A stretch of 64,000 nt of DNA from an uncultured Caulobacterales bacterium (lineage in GTDB: Bacteria > Pseudomonadota > Alphaproteobacteria > Caulobacterales > Caulobacteraceae). The notes below the pieces were generated by a model. It searched no databases. It saw only the letters and a program-made list of their open reading frames with translations, and was not told the DNA's origin. Below are positions 41,031 through 49,574 of this stretch, in pieces; within the stretch, counting starts at the first letter, position 1, and every line of letters starts with the position of its first letter. The position numbers and the translations under genes were made by a program. Where the stretch lies: positions 124,001 through 188,000 of the forward strand of contig CAIOYC010000009.1 in the NCBI GenBank assembly GCA_903862425.1. Direction: 5' to 3'.

Positions 41031-41083
41031 ATAGCCAAGCCGATCGCAACCTCGTGTTAACCATGTTGGTGGAAGGTTCGGGC

Positions 41084-41500
41084 ATGGACCTGAACGCCAT
41101 ACCGCTGTTCGCCATGCTGAAGGGCAAGCTCAGCCACACCAGCCAGCGTCAGCGGCTGATCGCGGAGAATGTCGCCAATGCGGACGTGCCCAACTATGCC
41201 CCGCGCGACCTGAAAGCCTTCAGTTTCGACCAGCAGCTCAAGAGCGCCCAGGCGACCCAGTCGGTGGGCGTGGCGCGTACCAGCGGCGCGCATCTCGATC
41301 TGGATACGCCGTCGGCGTCTGCCGCGGGCGACAGCGTGAAAGCGCCCGACAGCGAAATCCGCCTCGACGGCAACCACGTGGTGCTGGAGGAGCAGATGGT
41401 GAAGATGTCGGAAGCGCGGATGGATTACGACGCGGTGGTCGGCTTCTACCAGCAGTCGCTCAGCCTGCTGAAGATGGCCGCCCAGAAGCCGGGTGGATAG
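41084..41500 (+). CDS. flgB: flagellar basal-body rod protein FlgB
   Basis: A 138-residue proximal rod protein. The start MDLNAIPLFAMLKGKLSHTS has a GGAAGG ribosome site; the upstream GTG at 41021 would fall in the CtrA site and is rejected. RQRLIAENVANADVPNYAPR is the conserved rod-protein N-terminal motif. It is the first gene of flgBC-fliE. Confidence 0.97.
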   Translation: MDLNAIPLFAMLKGKLSHTSQRQRLIAENVANADVPNYAPRDLKAFSFDQQLKSAQATQSVGVARTSGAHLDLDTPSASAAGDSVKAPDSEIRLDGNHVVLEEQMVKMSEARMDYDAVVGFYQQSLSLLKMAAQKPGG

Positions 41501-41511
41501 GAGCCGGCTAG

Positions 41512-41943
41512 ATGACAGACGCCACCGCAAGCTCAGGCCAGGCCAACGCCGCCATGGCGATCGCCGCCTCCGCCCTGAAGGCGCAGCAGGCGCGGATGCG
41601 GGTGATCGCTGAAAACATCGCCAATGCCGACAGCGTCGCCACGACGCCCGGCGGGGATCCGTATCGTCGCCAGGCCCCGGTGTTCGAGCCGACCCGCGTC
41701 GATGGCGGCGCCACGGGCGTGGCCATGACCAGCGTCAAGCCTGACGAGAGCGCCTTTCGCACCGAATACAGCCCAGGCAATCCGGCCGCCGACGCCAAGG
41801 GTTATGTGAAGCTACCCAATGTCGATCCGCTGACCGAAGCCATCGACATGCGCGAGGCCCAGCGCGCCTATGAGGCCAACCTCAATGTGATCGAGACCGC
41901 GCGCACCATGCAGTCGCGCACCCTCGACATCATCAAGAAGTAG
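41512..41943 (+). CDS. flgC: flagellar basal-body rod protein FlgC
   Basis: A 143-residue rod protein. The N-terminal QQARMRVIAENIANADSVAT motif and the C-terminal EAIDMREAQRAYEANLNVIE motif are both typical of FlgC. It follows flgB by 11 bases and precedes fliE by 14. Confidence 0.97.
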   Translation: MTDATASSGQANAAMAIAASALKAQQARMRVIAENIANADSVATTPGGDPYRRQAPVFEPTRVDGGATGVAMTSVKPDESAFRTEYSPGNPAADAKGYVKLPNVDPLTEAIDMREAQRAYEANLNVIETARTMQSRTLDIIKK

Positions 41944-41957
41944 GGGAGGGCTAGCCC

Positions 41958-42275
41958 ATGATGACCGCCCTCGCCGCCGCCAAGGCCTATGCCAATGTCG
42001 CGGCTCAGGCGATCAACACCACGCCCAAGGCCGCCGGCCCCGAAGCCGAAGGCGGCGGCCCCGACTTCGGTCAAATGGTCTCCAAGGCGGTGAACGACGT
42101 GGTGACCACCTCCAAACATGCCGAAGGGCAGATGATGGCCCAGGCTCAGGGCAAGGCGGATCTGGTGGACGTGGTCACCTCCATCTCCTCTGCCCAAGCC
42201 AGCCTGGAGACGGTGATGGCCGTACGCGATCAGGTCATCTCCGCCTATAAAGAGATCATGGCGATGCCGATCTGA
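41958..42275 (+). CDS. fliE: flagellar hook-basal body protein FliE
   Basis: A 105-residue FliE: short low-complexity N-terminus, then FGQMVSKAVNDVVTTSKHAE and a helical end with VDVVTSISSAQASLETVMAV and RDQVISAYKEIMAMPI, the conserved FliE C-terminus. It joins the MS ring to the rod. Last gene of the operon. Confidence 0.95.
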   Translation: MMTALAAAKAYANVAAQAINTTPKAAGPEAEGGGPDFGQMVSKAVNDVVTTSKHAEGQMMAQAQGKADLVDVVTSISSAQASLETVMAVRDQVISAYKEIMAMPI

Positions 42276-42328
42276 ACCGCGCTGCAAACCCGTGTATACC
42301 GCCGACATAACAAGAGCGCGGTGAGGGG

Positions 42329-43009
42329 ATGATGCAGTTTGATGAGGTGGTTCTGGGGCGTCGCAGCATCCGCGGCTTCAAACCCGACCCTGTGCCCAAG
42401 GCGCTGATCCGGGAGGTGCTCTCCTTGGCCATGCGCGCGCCTTCCTCGCTGAACACCCAGCCGTGGAGCTTCTACGTGGTGGCGGGCGAGCCGCTAGACC
42501 GAATCAGGGCCGGCAACACCGAGCGCAACCTCGCGGGCGTGCCCGATTCGCGTGAGTTTCGGACCCAGGGCGCCTATGAGGGCGTCCATCGCGAACGTCA
42601 GATCGAGATCGCCAAGCAGCTGTTCGCCGCCATGGGAATCGAGCGCGAGAACAAGGAAAAGCGCACTGACTGGGTGCTGCGCGGCTTTCGCCAGTTCGAT
42701 GCCCCGGTCTCGGTGGTGGTGACCTATGATCGGTCGATCCACGGCGGCGATATCGCGCCCTTCGATTGCGGCGCGGTCGCCAACGCCCTGGTCAACGCCG
42801 CCTGGTCGCGCGGCCTCGGCTGCGTGATCAACAGCCAGGGTATCATGCAGTCGCCCGTGGTGCGCGAACATGCGGGCATCCCTGACGATCAGGTGATCAT
42901 GATATGCGTCGCCATGGGCTGGCCCGACGACGCCTTCCCGGCCAATGCCGTGGTGTCCAGGCGCAAATCGGTGGACGACGCCGCCGTCTTCGTCGGTTTT
43001 GACGACTGA
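42329..43009 (+). CDS. nitroreductase family protein
   Basis: A 226-residue FMN enzyme. FDEVVLGRRSIRGFKPDPVP is the typical opening (Arg-Ser-x-Arg for FMN phosphate) and APSSLNTQPWSFYVV the second FMN motif; PDDQVIMICVAMGWPDDAFP is the usual C-terminal signature. Likely reduces nitro or quinone compounds with NAD(P)H. Two adjacent ATGs at 42329 and 42332. Confidence 0.93.
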   Translation: MMQFDEVVLGRRSIRGFKPDPVPKALIREVLSLAMRAPSSLNTQPWSFYVVAGEPLDRIRAGNTERNLAGVPDSREFRTQGAYEGVHRERQIEIAKQLFAAMGIERENKEKRTDWVLRGFRQFDAPVSVVVTYDRSIHGGDIAPFDCGAVANALVNAAWSRGLGCVINSQGIMQSPVVREHAGIPDDQVIMICVAMGWPDDAFPANAVVSRRKSVDDAAVFVGFDD

Positions 43010-43054
43010 GGTCATTCCGCGCGCTGGCCTGGACGCGGCCAACCGGCGCGTACG

Positions 43055-43068
43055 GTCGGATGTCCGAC
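43055..43068. promoter_or_regulatory. inverted repeat GTCGGA-TG-TCCGAC upstream of the TonB receptor
   Basis: A perfect 6-bp inverted repeat with a 2-base centre, 107 bases before the receptor ATG and 46 bases after the nitroreductase stop. It may be an operator or a short terminator; no T-run follows. Confidence 0.35.
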
Positions 43069-43174
43069 ATACATTCGCTGTCATTATAGTCAGCGTTGAC
43101 GCGTTCGTCAGTTCATGCCACTTTTGCGCCACGCGCCGAAGAGCGCTGGCCGATTTGGGCATGGGGACGAAACG

Positions 43175-45403
43175 ATGAAGATCCACACACTGTGGCTGAG
43201 CGCATCCGCGCTGGCTCTTACGCTCGCCTCCGGGGCCGCGGCTCACGCGCAAACTACCGCGACAGCGCCAGCTGATACCTCCGTTCCGGCGAACTCGCAG
43301 GAGGTGGTCGTCACCGCTGAACGTCGCAGCACCAACCTGCAGACGACGGCGATCGCGGCGACGGTGCTGACACAGGCCGACATCATCAAAAAGGGTGTCT
43401 TTACGGTCGATCAGCTGCAGTTCGTCAGCCCTTCGATCACGGTCAACAATTTCGGCCAGGGCAATGACGTGGATATCCGCGGCATCGGTAAGGGCGAGCA
43501 CAACAGCCAGACCGGCACCGGCGTCGTCACCTATCGCGACGGCGCGGCCACCTTCCCGGGCTATTTCCAGGAGGAGCCCTTCTTTGACATCGCCGGCATC
43601 GAAGTCTTGCGTGGGCCGCAGGGCACTTTCAGCGGCCAGAACGCCACCGGCGGCGCGCTGATCATCAACACCCAGGATCCCAAGATCAACGGCGGCTACA
43701 CCGGCTATCTGCTGGGCCACTACGGCAATTACAACGACGCGGCGCTACAGGGCGCGGTCAACATCCCGATCAGCGACACACTGGCCGCGCGCGTCGCCTT
43801 CAACGGCGAGCATCGTTCGAGCTTCTACAACATCGGCGGCACGTGGACGGGTGATCCGAACGTTAACTGGGGCTCGGCGCGTTTGTCGGTCCTGTGGACG
43901 CCGACGCAGCAGATCAAGATTTTGTGGAAGACGGATTACGATTACCTGCAGAACGGCGGTTATTTCGGCGACGCCATGACGACCAAGGGCACCAGCACCT
44001 TGTTCAACTTCAACAACAACAGCCACACCTTCGCTACGGACCAGTTTGTACGCACCATCCTGAAGGCTGACTACGTGGCCAGCAACGGGATTACCTTCCG
44101 TTCGGTGTCCAGCTATCAGCAGGGCCGCACCGCCTGGAAAGGCGACATCGACGGCAGCGGCTTCGTCTCCGGGGGCGTGCCCAGCGCGGGAGTCGATGAA
44201 TTCATCGCTGAGGCCGTGAATGAGCGGCTTTATTCCGAAGAGTTCAATATCATCTCGCCGGACAACAAAGGTCCCTTCTCCTGGATTGCGGGCGCCTACT
44301 ATCAGAACAATAGATATCTCTTCCCGCCTAATCGCTTTGTCATCGGCCTGCCGTCACCGTATGGGCTCAACGAGAACCTGGAGGGGGTGAACAACACCCA
44401 TTCCAGCGCCATCTTTGGCCAGGTAACTTACAAGTTGCCGCACGGGTTCGAACTGCAGGCGGGAGTGCGCTATTCGAGCTGGTACACGGCCAATAACCCG
44501 GTTCGATACTACGTGCCGTCGCTGGTGGCGTTTGGCTACGACTTCCGTCAGAGCCAGTATTATACCGGTCACAACGTCACCGGTAAGGTATCGCTGAACT
44601 GGACGCTGGATTCGAACAACTTCCTCTACGCCTTCGTCGCTTCGGGCGCGAAGCCGGGCGGTCTGAATACAACGCTCTACTTCGGCGCGCTCGCCGGGGT
44701 GACCCCCGCGCCGTTCAAGCAGGAATACGTCACCGACTATGAAATCGGCTGGAAGACCCGTCTGTTCGACAACCATGTGAAGCTGCAGCTCGGCGCTTTC
44801 TATAACGACTTCCGCCACTTCCAGGTGATCATCCCGATCCCGAACCAGCCCACCGAGTCCACCGAACAGAACATCCCTAAGCTCACCACCCTCTATGGTG
44901 TGGAAGCTTCGGCCCAGGCGACCTTCGGCGACTTCAGCGCCTCGACGGGCCTTGGCCTGCAGCACTCCTCGATCGGCACCTTCTATTCGGAAGACCCGCG
45001 CGGCGTAACGAGCGCCGCCCCCTGTGACCTGGCCACCGGTCCCGTGTCCGCCCTTTGCAAGAACTATGGCGGCAATTCGCAGACCTATGCGCCGGACTTC
45101 ACCTTCAACGCGTCCGCCCAGTACAATTTCCGGCTGGCCGGCGGCGACGTGCTGACACCGAGCGTCAACTACGCGCATATTTCTGAGCAGTGGGCGACGC
45201 TGTATGAAAACGCGGCGGCGGGCGACTATCTTGCGGCGCGTAATATCTGGGGCGCCAGCGTAGCCTGGACCCGAGGCTCGGTGGTCACCACGCTTTACGC
45301 TTATAACCTCTTCGACGATCACTACGTCGCCGCCGTCGCCTCGCCCATCCGTCTGGCGGGGGCGCCGCGTCAGTTCGGCGTCAGCGTCATGAAGGTATTC
45401 TAG
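43175..45403 (+). CDS. TonB-dependent outer-membrane receptor
   Basis: A 742-residue receptor with a signal peptide (MKIHTLWLSASALALTLASG, cleavage near AHAQ at residue 25). The region after it, SQEVVVTAERRSTNLQTTAI, is the usual TonB-box area, followed by a plug (IEVLRGPQGTFSGQNATGGA) and a long beta-barrel ending in Phe (FGVSVMKVF). I start at ATG 43175 rather than 20 codons upstream. It is of the catecholate/carbohydrate-uptake type widespread in Caulobacterales; the ligand is not evident. Adjacent acyl-CoA ligase and DSD1-type genes suggest uptake of an organic nutrient. Confidence 0.95.
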   Translation: MKIHTLWLSASALALTLASGAAAHAQTTATAPADTSVPANSQEVVVTAERRSTNLQTTAIAATVLTQADIIKKGVFTVDQLQFVSPSITVNNFGQGNDVDIRGIGKGEHNSQTGTGVVTYRDGAATFPGYFQEEPFFDIAGIEVLRGPQGTFSGQNATGGALIINTQDPKINGGYTGYLLGHYGNYNDAALQGAVNIPISDTLAARVAFNGEHRSSFYNIGGTWTGDPNVNWGSARLSVLWTPTQQIKILWKTDYDYLQNGGYFGDAMTTKGTSTLFNFNNNSHTFATDQFVRTILKADYVASNGITFRSVSSYQQGRTAWKGDIDGSGFVSGGVPSAGVDEFIAEAVNERLYSEEFNIISPDNKGPFSWIAGAYYQNNRYLFPPNRFVIGLPSPYGLNENLEGVNNTHSSAIFGQVTYKLPHGFELQAGVRYSSWYTANNPVRYYVPSLVAFGYDFRQSQYYTGHNVTGKVSLNWTLDSNNFLYAFVASGAKPGGLNTTLYFGALAGVTPAPFKQEYVTDYEIGWKTRLFDNHVKLQLGAFYNDFRHFQVIIPIPNQPTESTEQNIPKLTTLYGVEASAQATFGDFSASTGLGLQHSSIGTFYSEDPRGVTSAAPCDLATGPVSALCKNYGGNSQTYAPDFTFNASAQYNFRLAGGDVLTPSVNYAHISEQWATLYENAAAGDYLAARNIWGASVAWTRGSVVTTLYAYNLFDDHYVAAVASPIRLAGAPRQFGVSVMKVF

Positions 45404-45478
45404 ACCTCCTCCCCAACTGGCCGTCGGCGTATTGATCCGTCGGCGGCCAGCCTTTTCGGTTCAGAGTCCTCCCCGACA

Positions 45479-47083
45479 ATGCAATCCTACAGTCTGACGG
45501 TAGACAAGTTTCTAGATCACGCCGCCAAGTGGTCCGGGGAACGCCAGGTTGTCACCGCCGATGCGGGCCATGTTGTGCAGCGCACCGGCTATGCGGACCT
45601 GCGCGTTCGTAGCAACCGCCTCTCGGGCGCACTCGCCGGTCTAGGACTTGCGACGGGCGACCGGATCGCCACCCTGGCCTGGAACACTCAGCACCACGTA
45701 GAAATCTACTACGCGGCCATGGGGGCGGGCATGGTCTGTCACACCCTCAATCCGCGCCTCACCGCCGCCCACCTATCGGCGATGATCAACGAGGCCGAGG
45801 ATCGGGTCTTGGCGGTCGCCGCTAATCTTGCACCGCTGGTGACCGCACTGCTTCCGCTCTGCCCCGGCATAAAGCACGTGGTCTTGATGGATGGCGGCGA
45901 TGTGCCGACAGGCTTCGGTTCTGGTGGAGTGAAAGTCTGGGTCCACGAGAATCTTCTGGCCGACTATGGTGCACCCGTCGCGTGGGGCGCCTTCCCCGAA
46001 GAACAGCCCGCCGGGCTTTGCTATACATCCGGTACAACCGGCGCGCCTAAGGGCGTGCTCTACACCCATCGCTCAAACTACTTGCACACTCTGCGCGCGC
46101 TGCAGGGCGACGCCTTGGCTCTGACCGGCGCGGACTCCCTTCTCGTAGCGGTGCCGATGTTTCACGCCAATGGCTGGGGCATGCCCTTCGCCGCCCCTGC
46201 CGTGGGCTCCAAGCTTGTCCTACCCGGCCGCCAGACCGATGGCGCGAGCCTGGCCAGACTGATGCGTGACGAGGGCGTAACCATCGCCGCCGGCGTGCAG
46301 ACCGTGTGGCTCGGCGTGCTCGACCATCTCGACGCCACGGGGGGCGATCTGCCTGACCTGCAGCGGATTGTCATCGGCGGCTCCAGTTGCCCGGACGCCC
46401 TTATCCAGCGCATGGAGCAACGCTTCGGCGCCAAAGTGCAGACCAGTTGGGGTATGACAGAGTTGTCGCCCGTGGGGACCATCGCGCCGCCACATACATC
46501 CGGCGTAGGGGCCCGCGCCTCGGGCCGTCCGCCCATGGGTCTGGATCTCAAGCTCACGGATGCCGAGGGCATGACTCTGCCCCAGCAGCGCGGCGTCATC
46601 GGCCATCTAAAAGTGAAGGGCCACAGCGTGGTCGATCGCTACTTCAAGGCCGCCGCGGACGCCCTCGACGCAGAGGGCTATTTCGACACCGGCGATCTGG
46701 CGCGCATTGATGCCGACGGCAACATGACCATCTGCGGCCGCTCCAAGGACCTGATCAAGTCTGGCGGCGAATGGATCAATCCGGCTGAGATCGAGGATAT
46801 CGTCGGTCGCCACCCTGACGTCGGCCAAGTGGCGGTAATCGGTCGCGCCGATCCCAAGTGGGGCGAGCGTCCGGTGCTGATCGTCTCGCCGCACCAAGGC
46901 CGGTCCATCGATGCCCAAAGCCTTATGGGCGCCCTGCGCGGTAAGGTAGCTGACTGGTGGTTGCCCGATCGCATCGTTCGCATCGACGCCATGCCCCTGG
47001 CGGCCACCGGGAAGATTGACAAGAACCGCTTGCGTGCGGACTACGTCAACGGAGCGTTGGTGGAGGAGCGATCAGCCCCTTGA
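45479..47083 (+). CDS. acyl-CoA synthetase (AMP-forming, fatty-acid type)
   Basis: A 534-residue ANL ligase. CYTSGTTGAPKGVLYTHRSN is the AMP-binding P-loop, TSWGMTELSPVGTI the A5 motif, YFDTGDLARIDADGNMTICG the A7-A8 hinge, and ATGKIDKNRLR carries the final catalytic Lys. The pattern fits medium/long-chain acyl-CoA synthetases. It starts 75 bases after the receptor gene in the same direction and precedes a TetR gene. Acyl chain length is unknown. Confidence 0.94.
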   Translation: MQSYSLTVDKFLDHAAKWSGERQVVTADAGHVVQRTGYADLRVRSNRLSGALAGLGLATGDRIATLAWNTQHHVEIYYAAMGAGMVCHTLNPRLTAAHLSAMINEAEDRVLAVAANLAPLVTALLPLCPGIKHVVLMDGGDVPTGFGSGGVKVWVHENLLADYGAPVAWGAFPEEQPAGLCYTSGTTGAPKGVLYTHRSNYLHTLRALQGDALALTGADSLLVAVPMFHANGWGMPFAAPAVGSKLVLPGRQTDGASLARLMRDEGVTIAAGVQTVWLGVLDHLDATGGDLPDLQRIVIGGSSCPDALIQRMEQRFGAKVQTSWGMTELSPVGTIAPPHTSGVGARASGRPPMGLDLKLTDAEGMTLPQQRGVIGHLKVKGHSVVDRYFKAAADALDAEGYFDTGDLARIDADGNMTICGRSKDLIKSGGEWINPAEIEDIVGRHPDVGQVAVIGRADPKWGERPVLIVSPHQGRSIDAQSLMGALRGKVADWWLPDRIVRIDAMPLAATGKIDKNRLRADYVNGALVEERSAP

Positions 47084-47129
47084 CGCTGCTCGCCCGGACC
47101 CCTCCCGCCGGGTGTGAAAGGTTGGCTTG

Positions 47130-47798
47130 ATGGACGGTTCAACGGCCAAGCGGGTTCGCCGGACCAAGGCGGAACAACGCGCCGAAACGCTCGAGCAGAT
47201 TCTCGACGCGGCCGAACTGCTCTTTTCCAAGAACGGTCTGCACGGGGTGACTCTGGGCGACGTGGCCGCTGCCGTTGGCGTGCAGCGCACGCTTATGCAC
47301 TATTATTTCGCCGATAAGCTCAGCCTGTTCGAGGCCGTCTTCGCCCGCCGCGCAGCGATCACCGCTGGGCGGCGCATCGAGGCGCTGGACCGCTACGCCG
47401 CTGAAGCGGGCGATAGCCCAACGGTGGCGGGCGCCCTGCACGCCTTTCTCGATACCGACCTCGACCTCTATATCCAGGGCGGAGAGCTGTGGATGAACTG
47501 GGCCACCTTCTGCGCCCGTGTCAGCAACACGCCCGAAGGGGCGGTGCTGATGGACGAACATTTCGATCCGGTGGTGCTGAAGCTGGTCGCGCTGTTGAAG
47601 AAGGCGCTGCCCGAGAAGTCGGAAGCCGCGATCTTTTGGGGCTACAACTTTGTCACAGGCGCCCTGATCAACGTCCTCGCCCGCTCGGGCCGGATCGATC
47701 GACTGTCCGGCGGGCTGTGTCACTCCGACGATTTCGAGGCGGTGAAGAAACAGATCGCCGACTTCATGGCCGCCGGCTTTCTAGCACTGAAGGATTGA
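47130..47798 (+). CDS. TetR family transcriptional regulator
   Basis: A 222-residue regulator. The N-terminal HTH region is EQILDAAELLFSKNGLHGVT, then LGDVAAAVGVQRTLMHYYFA. The rest is the all-helical ligand domain (WMNWATFCARVSNTPEGAVL). TetR regulators beside acyl-CoA ligases often sense acyl-CoA. It probably controls the receptor-ligase operon and the following PLP enzyme gene; the inverted repeat just after it is a candidate site. Confidence 0.93.
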   Translation: MDGSTAKRVRRTKAEQRAETLEQILDAAELLFSKNGLHGVTLGDVAAAVGVQRTLMHYYFADKLSLFEAVFARRAAITAGRRIEALDRYAAEAGDSPTVAGALHAFLDTDLDLYIQGGELWMNWATFCARVSNTPEGAVLMDEHFDPVVLKLVALLKKALPEKSEAAIFWGYNFVTGALINVLARSGRIDRLSGGLCHSDDFEAVKKQIADFMAAGFLALKD

Positions 47799-47847
47799 TC
47801 ATCGCCTGAACTGGGCACATTCGTTCAGGCAGGATCGTTGATCATCG
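47795..47847. promoter_or_regulatory. 8-bp inverted repeat flanked by 10-bp direct repeats between TetR and DSD1 genes
   Basis: GCCTGAAC (47804-47811) and GTTCAGGC (47823-47830) are exact inverted copies around an 11-base centre. They are flanked by direct repeats TTGATCATCG at 47795-47804 and 47838-47847. Such nested symmetry between the TetR gene and the next gene fits an operator. Confidence 0.5.
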
Positions 47848-47863
47848 ACAGGACACCGCCGCC

Positions 47864-49003
47864 ATGACCGACGAAGAGCTTCATGGCCACCTGATCGACC
47901 AGCAGGGATCGCGCCGGGAGCTGAACACGCCGGTCCTGGTGATCGATCTCGACGCTCTGACCCGCAACATCGCGTCCATGGCCGCCTTCGCTCGAGGCCG
48001 AGGAGTTCAGCTCAGGCCCCACGCCAAGACCCACAAGAGCCCTGAGATCGCCAAACGCCAGATTGCCGCCGGCGCCATTGGCATCTGCTGCGCCAAGCTC
48101 GGCGAGGCTGAGGTTATGGCTGACCACGGCGTCACCACAGGGCTACATATCACCTCGCCAGTGGTATCGCCGCCCGCCATTCGACGGCTGATCGGGCTGA
48201 ATGAACGTACTCAGGACCTGATGTGCGTGGCGGACAGTGTCGAGAACGTCCAAGCCTTAGGCGCAGCGGCGACCGGCAAGCCGCTCGGCGTAATCATCGA
48301 CCTCGATCCGGGGATCCACCGAACGGGCGTGACCTCGGCCGAAGCCGCGATCAGCTTGGTCCGCGCCGTTCAGGCCGAGCCTGGGCTCCAGTATAAAGGC
48401 ATCCAGTGCTATTGCGGCGCGCAACAGCATATTGCGGATTTTGAGGAGCGCCGGACCGCGATGGACGGCCGGGCTGAGTTCATCAGTTCGGTGGTTGCGG
48501 CCTTGATAAAGGCGGACGCGGCGCCCCAGATCGTCACCGGCGGCGGTACGGGGACACACCGGATCGATGTCGACCTCGGCCTGTTCACCGAACTGCAGGT
48601 CGGCTCCTACGTCTTCATGGATAGTCAGTATCTGGCTTGCGACCTTGCTGGCGATGGTTCGCCGGCGCCTTTTGAGACCGCGCTGATGGTCGATGCAAGG
48701 GTGGTGAGCGCCAACACGCCGGGCATGGTCACCCTGGACGCTGGTATCAAGGCCTTCTCAACCGATGCCGCCGCCCCAGCGGTCATCGCCGGGGCCGTGG
48801 ATGGCGCCCGTTACGCCTTTATGGGCGATGAGCACGGCGCGCTGATCCTTGGGGGTGGACAGACCATGGACCTCGGCCAAGTGGTGACCCTGGCGGCGCC
48901 TCATTGTGATCCCACAGTCAATCTCCACGACACTTACCACGTGGTGCAGGGCGACACTCTCAGGGCGCTCTGGCCCGTCGCCGCGCGGGGAAGGTCGCGC
49001 TAG
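47864..49003 (+). CDS. DSD1 family PLP enzyme (D-threonine aldolase / D-serine dehydratase-like)
   Basis: A 379-residue fold-type III PLP protein. LRPHAKTHKSPEIAKRQIAA carries the PLP Lys (Lys55 is likely, from alignment with alanine racemase-like proteins). Near the C-terminus, APHCDPTVNLHDTYHVVQGD holds the His and Cys that bind the divalent metal in D-threonine aldolase and D-serine dehydratase. It acts on a beta-hydroxy D-amino acid by family. Its link to the acyl-CoA ligase and receptor is unexplained. Confidence 0.88.
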   Translation: MTDEELHGHLIDQQGSRRELNTPVLVIDLDALTRNIASMAAFARGRGVQLRPHAKTHKSPEIAKRQIAAGAIGICCAKLGEAEVMADHGVTTGLHITSPVVSPPAIRRLIGLNERTQDLMCVADSVENVQALGAAATGKPLGVIIDLDPGIHRTGVTSAEAAISLVRAVQAEPGLQYKGIQCYCGAQQHIADFEERRTAMDGRAEFISSVVAALIKADAAPQIVTGGGTGTHRIDVDLGLFTELQVGSYVFMDSQYLACDLAGDGSPAPFETALMVDARVVSANTPGMVTLDAGIKAFSTDAAAPAVIAGAVDGARYAFMGDEHGALILGGGQTMDLGQVVTLAAPHCDPTVNLHDTYHVVQGDTLRALWPVAARGRSR

Positions 49004-49025
49004 GGCGGGCCAGTTCGTCAGCCGT

Positions 49026-49340
49026 CTACGGGATGCACTCGGCGAGCTGAGCGTCCGTCAGGGTGATCTTGCCGGTGGTATAGGCGGAGAATTTGCCGAG
49101 CGCGCGCGAAGCGTTCCGGCATTCCACGACGGGCTTGTTGTGCAGGTCAGAATCAGAGGCGAAGGCGACGCACGCGGCGCCGTCGCAACGCCAGATCCGT
49201 CCGTCCACAGCGGCTTCCGTACCGGGGCTGGCGGCCTTCACCAGCACGGCATGAGATTCGCCCTTCGGGTACTCGGCGGCGAGCGACGGGAGCGCGCACG
49301 CGGACGCGGCGATCAATGCAAGGAACCCAATGCGTGACAT
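49026..49340 (-). CDS. small secreted protein of Caulobacterales CC_3452-like type
   Basis: A 104-residue protein starting at 49340 (AGGGG before ATG; an upstream ATG seven codons earlier is less good). A signal peptide (MSRIGFLALIAASACALPSL, cleavage at AAEY) is followed by a small beta domain with RIWRCDGAACVAFASDSDLH and VVECRNASRALGKFSAYTTG, with four Cys. I recall similar small proteins in Caulobacterales annotated as the CC_3452 family; that name is uncertain. Function unknown. Confidence 0.75.
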   Translation of the reverse strand: MSRIGFLALIAASACALPSLAAEYPKGESHAVLVKAASPGTEAAVDGRIWRCDGAACVAFASDSDLHNKPVVECRNASRALGKFSAYTTGKITLTDAQLAECIP

Positions 49341-49387
49341 GATATATCCCCTCGACATCAACGATCGCCATCAGGCGATGTAAACAG

Positions 49388-49404
49388 CGTTCACAATCTG
49401 AACG
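49388..49404. promoter_or_regulatory. inverted repeat CGTTCA-N5-TGAACG upstream of the small secreted protein
   Basis: A perfect 6-bp inverted repeat 48 bases before the start codon. The arms include GTTC/GAAC, but in inverted order, so it is not the SOS box (which is a direct repeat). It may be an operator. Confidence 0.4.
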
Positions 49405-49574
49405 TCGTTGAGTTAGGGGGTCGCGTGCGTCTTGCAAGGGCGAAATAGCGCTTCCTTCTGTGAAAAGCGCGCCAAGCTGAGCCAATGACCGGGGCCAAAA
49501 CGTCGCAGGGCCACGAACGCCCAGTGCGCGCCCTCTCCCACAGCGCCGAAAAGTACGGCGGCGGCCGCTGGGAA

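Noticed and set aside
41021-41083. Upstream GTG start for FlgB
   Set aside because: It lies within the CtrA box and lacks a ribosome site; ATG 41084 has GGAAGG and matches the family start.
43080-43125. GTTC repeats as a second SOS box before the TonB receptor
   Set aside because: The GTTC copies are only four bases apart instead of seven.
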